DNA of 64,000 nucleotides from Amaranthus tricolor (lineage: Eukaryota; Streptophyta; Magnoliopsida; Caryophyllales; Amaranthaceae): NCBI RefSeq assembly GCF_026212465.1, contig NC_080059.1, forward strand, positions 24,381,292 through 24,445,291, in the 5' to 3' direction. Made by a program: the position numbers and the translations under genes. The notes under the pieces are model-generated. The model did no database searches, had not been told where the DNA came from, and saw only the letters and a program-made list of their open reading frames with translations. Below are positions 54,791 to 64,000 of the stretch, piece after piece (the stretch's first letter is position 1; every line of letters starts with the position of its first letter).

Positions 54791-57700
54791 GACCATTAAT
54801 CCTTGTTCATTCTTCATCGTTCATTCGTCATTGACCATTAATCCTTGTTCATTCTTCATCGTTCATTCTCCATTGATCATTGATCCTTGTTCATTCTTCA
54901 ACGTTCATTCTTCATTGATCATTGATCCTTGTTCATTCTTCATCGTTCATTCGTCATTGACCATTAATCCTTGTTCATTCTTCATCGTTCATTCTTCATT
55001 GATCATTGTTCCTTGTTCATTCTACATCGTTCATTCTTCATTGAGAATTGATCCTTGTTCATTCTTCATCGTTCATTCTTCTTCGTTCATTCTTCATTGA
55101 TCATTGATCCTTGTTCATTCTTCATCGTTCATTCTTCATGGATCATTGATCCTTGTTCATTCTTCATCGTTCATTCTTCTTTGATCATTGATCCTTGTTC
55201 ATTCTTCATTGATCATTGATCCTTGTTCATTCTTCATCGTTCATTCGTCATTGATCATTGATCCTTGTTCATTCTTCATCGTTCATTCGTCATTGATCAT
55301 TGATCCTTGTTCATTCTTCATCGTTCATTCGTCATTGACCATTAATCCTTGTTCATTCTTCATCGTTCATTCTTCATTGATCATTGATCCTTGTTCATTC
55401 TTCATCGTTCATTCGTCATTGACAATTAATCCTTGTTCATTCTTCATCGTTCATTCTTCATTGATCATTGATCCTTGTTCATTCTTCATCGTTCATTCTT
55501 CTTTGATCATTGATCCTTGTTCATTCTTTATTGATTATTGATCCTTGTTCATTCTTCAACGTTCATTCGTCATTGATCATTGATCCTTGTTCATTCTTCA
55601 TTGATCATTGATTCTTGTTCATTCTTCATCGTTCATTCGTCATTGATCATTGATCCTTGTTCATTCTTCATCGTTCATTCGTCATTGACCATTACTCCTT
55701 GTTCATTCTTCATCGTTCATTCTTCATTGATCATTGATCCTTGTTCATTCTTCATCGTTCATTCTTCTTTGATCATTTATCCTTGTTCATTCTTCATTGA
55801 TCATTGATCCTTGTTCATTCTTCATCGTTCATTCGTCATTGATCATTGATCCTTGTTCATTCTTCATCGTTCATTCGTCATTGATCATTGATCCTTGTTC
55901 ATTCTTCATTGATCATTGATCCTTGTTCATTCTTCATCGTTCATTCGTCATTGATCATTGATCCTTGTTCATTCTTCATCGTTCATTCGTCATTGACCAT
56001 TAATCATTGTTCATTCTTCATCGTTCATTCTTCATTGATCATTGATCCTTGTTCATTCTTCATCGTTCATTCGTCATTGACCATTAATCCTTGTTCATTC
56101 TTCATCGTTCATTCTTCATTGATCATTGATCCTTTTTCATTCTTCATCGTTCATTCTTCATTGAGAATTGATCCTTGTTCATTCTTCATCGTTCATTCGT
56201 CATTGACCATTAATCCTTGTTCATTCTTCATCGTTCATTCTTCATTGATCATTGTTCCTTGTTCATTCTTCATCGTTCATTCTTCATTGATCATTGATCC
56301 TTGTTCATTCTTCATCGTTCATTATTCATTGATCATTGATCCTTGTTCATTCTTCATCGTTCATTCTTCATTGATCATTGATCTTTGTTCATTCTTCATC
56401 GTTCATTCGATATTGAGCATTGATCCTTGTTCATTCTTCATCGTTCATTCTTCATTGATCATCGATCCTTGTTCATTCGTTATCGTTCATTTGTCATTGA
56501 TCATTGATCCTTGTTCTTCTTCATCGTTCATTCGTCATTGATCATTGATCCTTGTTCATTCTTCATCGTTCATTCGTCATTGACCATTAATCCTTGTTCA
56601 TTCTTCATTGATCATTGATCCTTGTTCATTCTTCATCGTTCATTCGTCATTGACCATTAATCCTTGTTCATTCTTCATCGTTCATTCGTCATTGACCATT
56701 AATCCTTGTTCATTCTTCATCGTTCATTCTCCATTGATCATTGATCCTTGTTCATTCTTCATCGTTCATTCTTCATTGATCATTGATCCTTGTTCATTCT
56801 TCATCATTCATTCGTCATTGACCATTAATCCTTGTTCATTCTTCATCGTTCATTCTTCATTGATCATTGTTCCTTGTTCATTCTTCATCGTTCATTCTTC
56901 ATTGAGAATTGATCCTTGTTCATTCTTCATCGTTCATTCTTCATTGATCATTGATCCTTGTTCATTCTTCATCGTTCATTCTTCATTGATCATTGATCCT
57001 TCATTCTTCATCGTTCATTCTTCTTTGATCATTAATCCTTGTTCATTCTTCATTGATCATTGATCCTTGTTCATTCTTCATCGTTCATTCGTCATTGATC
57101 ATTGATCCTTGTTCATTCTTCATCGTTCGTTCGTCATTGATCATTGATCCTTGTTCATTCTTCATCGTTCATTCGTCATTGACCATTAATCCTTGTTCAT
57201 TCTTCATCGTTCATTCTTCATTGATCATTGATCCTTGTTCATTCTTCATCGTTCATTCGTCATTGACCATTAATCCTTGTTCATTCTTCATCGTTCATTC
57301 TTCATTGATCATTGATCCTTGTTCATTCTTCATCGTTCATTCGTCATTGATCATTGATCCCTGTTCATTCTTCATCGTTCATTCGTCATTGACCATTAAT
57401 CCTTATTCATTCTTCATCGTTCATTCTTCATTGATCATTGATCCTTGTTCATTCTTCATCGTTCATTCTTCATTGAGAATTGATCCTTGTTCATTCTTCA
57501 TCGTTCATTCGTCATTGACCATTAATCCTTGTTCATTCTTCATCGTTCATTCTTCATTGATCATTGTTCCTTGTTCATTCTTCATCGTTCATTCTTCATT
57601 GATTATTGATCCTTGTTCATTCTTCATCGTTCATTATTCATTGATCATTGATCCTTGTTCATTCTTCATCGTTCATTCTTCATTGATCATTGATCTTTGT

Positions 57701-60700
57701 TCATTCTTCATCGTTCATTCGATATTGAGCATTGATCCTTGTTCATTCTTCATCGTTCATTCTTCATTGATCATTGATCCTTGTTCATTCGTTATCGTTC
57801 ATTTGTCATTGATCATTGATCCTTGTTCTTCTTCATCGTTCATTCGTCATTGATCATTGATCCTTGTTCATTCTTCATCGTTCATTCGTCATTGACCATT
57901 AATCCTTGTTCATTCTTCATTGATCATTGATCCTTGTTCATTCTTCATCGTTCATTCGTCATTGACCATTAATCCTTGTTCATTCTTCATCGTTCATTCG
58001 TCATTGACCATTAATCCTTGTTCATTCTTCATCGTTCATTCTCCATTGATCATTGATCTTTGTTCATTCTTCATCGTTCATTCTTCATTGATCATTGATC
58101 CTTGTTCATTCTTCATTATTCATTCGTCATTGACCATTAATCCTTGTTCATTCTTCATCGTTCATTCTTCATTGATCATTGTTCCTTGTTCATTCTTCAT
58201 CGTTCATTCTTCATTGAGAATTGATCCTTGTTCAATCTTCATCGTTCATTCTTCATTGATCATTGATCCTTGTTCATTCTTCATCGTTCATTCTTCATTG
58301 ATCATTGATCCTTCATTCTTCATCGTTCATTCTTCTTTGATCATTAATCCTTGTTCATTCTTCATTGATCATTGATCCTTGTTCATTCTTCATCGTTCAT
58401 TCGTCATTGATCATTGATCCTTGTTCATTCTTCATCGTTCGTTCGTCATTGATCATTGATCCTTGTTCATTCTTCATCGTTCATTCGTCATTGACCATTA
58501 ATCCTTGTTCATTCTTCATCGTTCATTCTTCATTGATCATTGATCCTTGTTCATTCTTCATCGTTCATTCGTCATTGACCATTAATCCTTGTTCATTCTT
58601 CATCGTTCATTCTTCATTGATCATTGATCCTTGTTCATTCTTCATCGTTCATTCGTCATTGATCATTGATCCCTGTTCATTCTTCATCGTTCATTCGTCA
58701 TTGACCATTACTCCTTGTTCATTCTTCATCGTTCATTCTTCATTGATCATTGATCCTTGTTCATTCTTCATCGTTCAATCTTCTTTGATCATTAATCCTT
58801 GTTCATTCTTCATTGATCATTGATCCTTGTTCATTCTTCATCGTTCATTCATCATTGATCATTGATCCTTGTTCATTCTTCATCGTTTATTCGTAATTGA
58901 TCATTGATCCTTGTTCATTCTTCATCGTTCATTCGTCATTGACCATTAATCCTTGTTCATTCTTCATCGTTCATTCTTCATTGATCATTGATCCTAGTTC
59001 ATTCTTCATCGTTCATTCGTCATTGACCATTAATCCTTGTTCATTCTTCATCGTTCATTCGTCATTGACCATTAATCCTTGTTCATTCTTCATCGTTCAT
59101 TCTCCATTGATCATTGATCCTTGTTCATTCTTCAACGTTCATTCTTCATTGATCATTGATCCTTGTTCATTCTTCATCGTTCATTCGTCAATGACCATTA
59201 ATCCTTGTTCTTTCTTCATCGTTCATTCTTCATTGATCATTGTTCCTTGTTCATTCTTCATCGTTCATTCTTCATTGAGAATTGATCCTTGTTCATTCTT
59301 CATCGTTCATTCTTCATCGTTCATTCTTCATTGATCATTGATCCTTGTTCATTCTTCATCGTTCATTCTTCATGGATCATTGATCCTTGTTCATTCTTCA
59401 TCGTTCATTCTTCTTTGATCATTGATCCTTGTTCATTCTTCATTGATCATTGATCCTTGTTCATTATTCATCGTTCATTCGTCATTGATCATTGATCCTT
59501 GTTCATTCTTCATCGTTCATTCGTCATTGATCATTGATCCTTGTTCATTCTTCATCGTTCATTTGTCATTGACCATTAATCCTTGTTCATTCTTCATCGT
59601 TCATTCTTCATTGATCATTGATCCTTGTTCATTCTTCATCGTTCATTCGTCATTGACAATTAATCCTTGTTCATTCTTCATCGTTCATTCTTCATTGATC
59701 ATTGATCCTTGTTCATTCTTCATCGTTCATTCTTCTTTGATCATTGATCCTTGTTCATTCTTTATTGATTATTAATCCTTGTTCATTCTTCAACGTTCAT
59801 TCGTCATTGATCATTGATACTTGTTCATTCTTCATTGATCATTGATCCTTGTTCATTCTTCATCGTTCATTCGTCATTGATCATTGATCCTTGTTCATTC
59901 TTCATCGTTCATTCGTCATTGACCATTACTCCTTGTTCATTCTTCATCGTTCATTCTTCATTGATCATTGATCCTTGTTCATTCTTCATCGTTCATTCTT
60001 CTTTGATCATTTATCCTTGTTCATTCTTCATTGATCATTGATCCTTGTTCATTCTTCATCGTTCATTCGTCATTGATCATTGATCCTTGTTCATTCTTCA
60101 TCGTTCATTCGTCATTGATCATTGAACCTTGTTCATTCTTTATTGATCATTGATCCTTGTTCATTCTTCATCGTTCATTCGTCATTGATCATTGATCCTT
60201 GTTCATTCTTCATCGTTCATTCGTCATTGACCATTAATCATTGTTCATTCTTCATCGTTCATTCTTCATTGATCATTGATCCTTGTTCATTCTTCATCGT
60301 TCATTCGTCATTGACCATTAATCCTTGTTCATTCTTCATCGTTCATTCTTCATTGATCATTGATCCTTGTTCATTCTTCATCGTTCATTCTTCATTGAGA
60401 ATTGATCCTTGTTCATTCTTCATCGTTCATTCGTCATTGACCATTAATCCTTGTTCATTCTTCATCGTTCATTCTTCATTGATCATTGTTCCTTGTTCAT
60501 TCTTCATCGTTCATTCTTCATTGATCATTGATCCTTGTTCATTCTTCATCGTTCATTATTCATTGATCATTGATCCTTGTTCATTCTTCATCGTTCATTC
60601 TTCATTGATCATTGATCTTTGTTCATTCTTCATCGTTCATTCGATATTGAGCATTGATCCTTGTTCATTCTTCATCGTTCATTCTTCATTGATCATTGAT

Positions 60701-63221
60701 CCTTGTTCATTCGTTATCGTTCATTCGTCATTGATCATTGATCCTTGTTCTTCTTCATCGTTCATTCGTCATTGATCATTGATCCTTGTTCATTCTTCAT
60801 CGTTCATTCGTCATTGACCATTAATCCTTGTTCATTCTTCATTGTTCATTCGTCATTGACCATTAATCCTTGTTCATTCTTCGTCGTTCATTCTTCATTG
60901 ATCATTTATCCTTGTTCATTCTTCATCGTTCATTCTTCATCGTTCATTCTTCATTGATCATTGATCCTTGTTCATTCTTCATCGATCATTCGTCATTGAC
61001 CATTAATCCTTGTTCATTCTTCATCGTTGATTCTTCATTGATCATTGTTCCTTGTTCATTCTTCATCGTTCATTCTTTATTGAGAATTGATCCTTGTTCA
61101 TTCTTCATCGTTCATTCGTCATTGACCATTAATCCTTGTTCAATCTTCATCGTTCATTCTTCATTGATCATTGATCCTTGTTCATTCTTCATCGTTCATT
61201 CGTCATTGACCATTAATCCTTGTTCATTCTTCATCGTTCATTCTTCATTGATCATTGTTCCTTGTTCATTCTTCATCGTTCATTCTTCATTGATCATTGA
61301 TCCTTGTTCATTCTTCATCGTTCATTCTTCATTGATCATTGATCCTTGTTCATTCTTCATCGTTCATTCTTCATTGATCATTGATCCTTGTTCATTCGTC
61401 ATTGATCATTGATCCTTGTTCTTCTTCATCGTTCATTCGTCATTGATCATTGATCCTTGTTCATTCTTCATCGTTCATTCGTCATTGACCATTAATCCTT
61501 GTTCATTCTTCATCGTTCATTCTTCATTGATCATTGATCCTTGTTCATTCTACATCGTTCATTCTTCTTTGATCATTGATCCTTGTTCATTCTTCATTGA
61601 TCATTGAACCTTGTTCATTCTTCATCGTTCTTTCGTCATTGATCATTGATCCTTGTTCATTCTTCATCGTTCATTCGTCATTGACCATTAATCCTTGTTC
61701 ATTCTTCATCTTTCATTCTTCATTGATCATTGATCCTTGTTCATTCTTCATCGTTCATTCGTCATTGACCATTAATCCTTGTTTATTCTTCATCGTTCAT
61801 TCTTCATTGATCATTGATCCTTGTTCATTCTTCATCGTTCATTCTTCTTTGATCATTGATCCTTGTTCATTCTTCATTGATCATTGATCCTTGTTCATTC
61901 TTCATCGTTCATTCGTCATTGATCATTGATCCTTGCTCATTCTTCATTGATCATTGATCCTTGTTCATTCTTCATCGTTCATTCGTCATTGATCATTGAT
62001 CCTTGTTCTTCTTCATCGTTCATTCGTCATTGATCATTGATCCTTGTTCATTCTTCATCGTTCATTCGTCATTGACCATTAATCCTTGTTCATTCTTCAT
62101 CGTTCATTCTTCATTGAGAATTGATCCTTGTTCATTCTTCATCGTTCATTCTTCATTGAGAATTGATCCTTGTGCATTCTTCATCGTTCATTCTTCATTG
62201 ATCATTGATCCTTGTTCATTCTTCATCGTTCATTCTTTATTGATCATTAATCCTTGTTCATTCTTCATCGTTCATTCTTCATTGATCATTGTTCCTTGTT
62301 CATTCTTCATCGTTCATTCTTCATTGAGAATTGATCCTTGTTCATTCTTCATCGTTTATTTTTCATTGATCATTGATCCTTGTTCGTTCTTCATCGTTCA
62401 TTCTTCTTTGATCATTGATCCTTGTTCATTCTTCATTGATCATTGAACCTTGTTCATTCTTCATCGTTCATTCGTCATTGATCATTGATCCTTGTTCATT
62501 CTTCATCGTTCATTCGTCATTGACCATTAATCCTTGTTCATTCTTCATCGTTCATTCTTCATTGATCATTGATCCTTGTTCATTCTTCATCGTTCATTCG
62601 TCATTGACCATTAATCCTTGTTTATTCTTCATCGTTCATTCTTCATTGATCATTGATCCTTGTTCATTCTTCATCGTTCATTCTTCTTTGATCATTGATC
62701 CTTGTTCATTCTTCATTGATCATTGATCCTTGTTCATTCTTCATCGTTCATTCGTCATTGATCATTGATCCTTGCTCATTCTTCATTGATCATTGATCCT
62801 TGTTCATTCTTCATCGTTCATTCGTCATTGATCATTGATCCTTGTTCATTCTTCATCGTTCATTCGTCATTGACCATTACTCCTTGTTCATTCTTCATCG
62901 TTCATTCTTCATTGATCATTGATCCTTGTTCATTCTTCATCGTTCATTCGTCATTGATCATTGATCCTTGTTCATTCTTCATTGTTCATTCGTCATTGAC
63001 CATTAATCCTTGTTCATTCTTCGTCGTTCATTCTTCATTGATCATTTATCCTTGTTCATTCTTCATCGTTCATTCTTCATCGTTGATTCTTCATTGATCA
63101 TTGTTCCTTGTTCATTCTTCATCGTTCATTCTTTATTGAGAATTGATCCTTGTTCATTCTTCATCGTTCATTCGTCATTGACCATTAATCCTTGTTCAAT
63201 CTTCATCGTTCATTCTTCATT
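54791..63221 (+). repeat. 8431-bp back-to-back tandem repeat, unit 2
   Basis: The junction near 54790 joins a domain A type string (CAATCTTC, from the 52.7-kb type segment) to an ACCATTA, ACCATTA, TCCATTG string of the 46.4-kb type. At the right end, near 63221, the CAATCTTC monomer is followed by the string that originally followed it, as at 52.71 kb. The offset plus five 41-bp and two 39-bp deficits (11 bases) is 8442, or 1206 modules, which is 201 monomers. Confidence 0.93.
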
Positions 63222-64000
63222 GATCATTGATCCTTGTTCATTCTTCATCGTTCATTCGTCATTGACCATTAATCCTTGTTCATTCTTCATCGTTCATTCT
63301 TCATTGATCATTGTTCCTTGTTCATTCTTCATCGTTCATTCTTCATTGATCATTGATCCTTGTTCATTCTTCATCGTTCATTCTTCATTGATCATTGATC
63401 CTTGTTCATTCTTCATCGTTCATTCTTCATTGATCATTGATCCTTGTTCATTCGTCATTGATCATTGATCCTTGTTCTTCTTCATCGTTCATTCGTCATT
63501 GATCATTGATCCTTGTTCATTCTTCATCGTTCATTCGTCATTGACCATTAATCCTTGTTCATTCTTCATCGTTCATTCTTCATTGATCATTGATCCTTGT
63601 TCATTCTACATCGTTCATTCTTCTTTGATCATTGATCCTTGTTCATTCTTCATTGATCATTGAACCTTGTTCATTCTTCATCGTTCATTCGTCATTGATC
63701 ATTGATCCTTGTTCATTCTTCATCGTTCATTCGTCATTGACCATTAATCCTTGTTCATTCTTCATCGTTCATTCTTCATTGATCATTGATCCTTTTTCAT
63801 TCTTCATCGTTCATTCTTCATTGAGAATTGATCCTTGTTCATTCTTCATCGTTCATTCGTCATTGACCATTAATCCTTGTTCATTCTTCATCGTTCATTC
63901 TTCATTGATCATTGTTCCTTGTTCATTCTTCATCGTTCATTCTTCATTGATCATTGATCCTTGTTCATTCTTCATCGTTCATTCTTCATTGATCATTGAT
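63222..64000 (+). repeat. Chimeric tail of the window: 2-kb type joined to PFSFF-type string
   Basis: From 63222 to about 63785 the order of variants matches 52.73-53.3 kb and 1.95-2.5 kb (41-bp monomer at 63472, CTACATCG near 63607, TGAACCTTG near 63661). At about 63791 the monomer reads CCTTTTTCATTC and is followed by AGAATTG, ACCATTA and TTCCTTG monomers. That is the string seen near 30.7, 32.2, 34.95 and 38.8 kb. This is a switch between two families inside one monomer. The array then leaves the window. Confidence 0.8.

Larger units (their letters stand above)
1..64000 (+). repeat. 42-bp tandem satellite array filling the window
   Basis: A 42-bp unit repeats head to tail from the first base to the last with no reversal of orientation and no other sequence between copies. 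Each unit is six 7-bp modules: h1 TTCATTC, h2 TTCATCG, h3 as h1, h4 TTCATTG or GTCATTG, h5 ATCATTG, h6 ATCCTTG. The recurring variant classes are: h4 GTCATTG with h5 ACCATTA; the same with h6 CTCCTTG; h5 AGAATTG; h5 AGCATTG; h6 TTCCTTG; h4 TTCTTTG; h2 GTCATCG; and h2 TTCGTCG. Variants occur in ordered strings that recur as kilobase-scale higher-order repeats. Consensus composition per unit is T 21, C 10, A 7, G 4. The array extends past both ends, so its full length is unknown. A satellite of this size suggests eukaryotic heterochromatin, but no host can be named. No gene, tRNA, rRNA, transposon or CRISPR array is visible in any part. Confidence 0.98.
27000..64000 (+). repeat. Array domain B (higher-order repeats of 0.6 to 8.4 kb)
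   Basis: The same 42-bp satellite, but with a different variant vocabulary: frequent h4 TCCATTG, h2 TTCATCA, an h4 GATATTG block present 12 times, a 39-bp monomer present 5 times, and a 56-bp monomer present 12 times, each usually near a TTCATGG module. Duplications at offsets 616, 1007, 1312, 1469, 1526, 2254/2268, 2771, 3233, 5738, 6253, 7372 and 8431 bp overlap one another. Several are exactly back to back. The stretches at about 52.8-54.6, 61.2-63.0 and 63.2-63.8 kb carry domain A style strings also seen at 1.9-2.9 kb, so this domain is a mosaic. Confidence 0.75.

Noticed and set aside
46360..63221. Assembly artefact as the explanation for the 8431-bp duplication
   Set aside because: Not adopted as the default, because the units differ at a few bases, the junction is in the 7-bp register, and smaller duplications show the same pattern. 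Read-level evidence is needed to settle it.
2..63663. About 120 open frames on the + strand as genes for a 14-residue repeat protein
   Set aside because: They have no ATG start, no ribosome-binding or promoter context, constant frame breaks by 28-, 41- and 39-bp monomers, and no non-repeat domain. The openness follows from the monomer length.
1..64000. CRISPR array
   Set aside because: There are no unique spacers. Every base belongs to the repeat, and the units abut directly.
1..64000. Relation to human satellite II/III or other CATTC-type satellites
   Set aside because: CATTC and ATTC strings occur, but the module is 7 bp with TTCATTG/ATCATTG, not the 5-bp CATTC/GGAAT unit. The resemblance is compositional only.
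1..64000. Telomeric or telomere-like heptamer repeat
   Set aside because: The 7-bp modules are not TTTAGGG-like, lack G runs, and differ systematically within each 42-bp unit.
1..64000. CENP-B box
   Set aside because: No TTCGTTGG...CGGGA-like 17-mer is present. TTCGTTC occurs only in the extended monomers and lacks the rest of the motif. Centromere function can be neither shown nor excluded.
1..64000. Bacterial heptanucleotide repeats (STRR type, known in heterocystous cyanobacteria)
   Set aside because: A 7-bp base unit fits loosely, but those are short intergenic runs. Sixty-four kilobases with a 42-bp unit, kilobase higher-order repeats and no gene fits eukaryotic satellite better. A prokaryotic source cannot be strictly excluded without flanks.
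1..64000. Promoters, terminators, tRNA or rRNA genes, or transposons within the array
   Set aside because: Nothing departs from the monomer for more than one or two modules, so there is no room for such elements. TGATCA is a property of the unit, not an operator.

Overview
The whole window is one uninterrupted tandem satellite array. I find no gene, RNA gene, mobile element or non-repetitive stretch. The repeat is a 42-bp monomer, about 1,520 copies, all in the same orientation. The array runs off both ends of the window. The monomer is itself six diverged 7-bp modules. From the phase at base 12, these are h1 TTCATTC, h2 TTCATCG, h3 equal to h1, h4 TTCATTG or GTCATTG, h5 ATCATTG and h6 ATCCTTG. 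The consensus is about 33% GC and strongly strand-asymmetric: about 74% pyrimidine and half T on the + strand.

The organism cannot be named from this sequence. Tens of kilobases of homogeneous satellite with nested higher-order repeats and no genes is typical of eukaryotic heterochromatin (pericentromeric, subtelomeric or B-chromosome-like), assembled from long reads. That is inference; no flanking gene is available to test it.

Layout. Domain A (about 1-27 kb) consists of overlapping duplications with offsets of 3007, 1689, 7750/7792, 2939 and 10689-10773 bp. Domain B (about 27-63 kb) carries its own variants: h4 TCCATTG, h4 GATATTG, a 39-bp monomer and an extended 56-bp monomer. Its offsets are 616, 1007, 1312, 1469, 1526, 2254/2268, 2771, 3233, 5738, 6253, 7372 and 8431 bp. 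The largest is an 8431-bp back-to-back duplication filling about 46.36-63.22 kb, with very few differences between copies. Segments near 1.9-2.9 kb reappear near 52.8-54.6, 61.2-63.0 and 63.2-63.8 kb, so the two domains have exchanged or share ancestry.

The main result is a register rule. Every large duplication offset I measured is an exact whole number of 7-bp modules once the few small indels (-1, -3 and -4 bp) inside it are added back. This holds even for a 50.8-kb comparison across the array. Whole-module changes (28-bp and 56-bp monomers) are tolerated and amplified. Nearly all out-of-register change traces to one ancestral 1-bp deletion, present 36 times. The array therefore has a four-level hierarchy (7 bp, 42 bp, about 350-392 bp, and 1-8 kb) produced by repeated in-register unequal exchange.

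The + strand has one long open frame only because 42 is divisible by 3 and that frame of the consensus lacks a stop. It encodes a 14-residue unit, HSSLIIDPCSFFIV. I do not consider it a gene: it has no ATG start and is repeatedly broken by 28-bp and 41-bp monomers.
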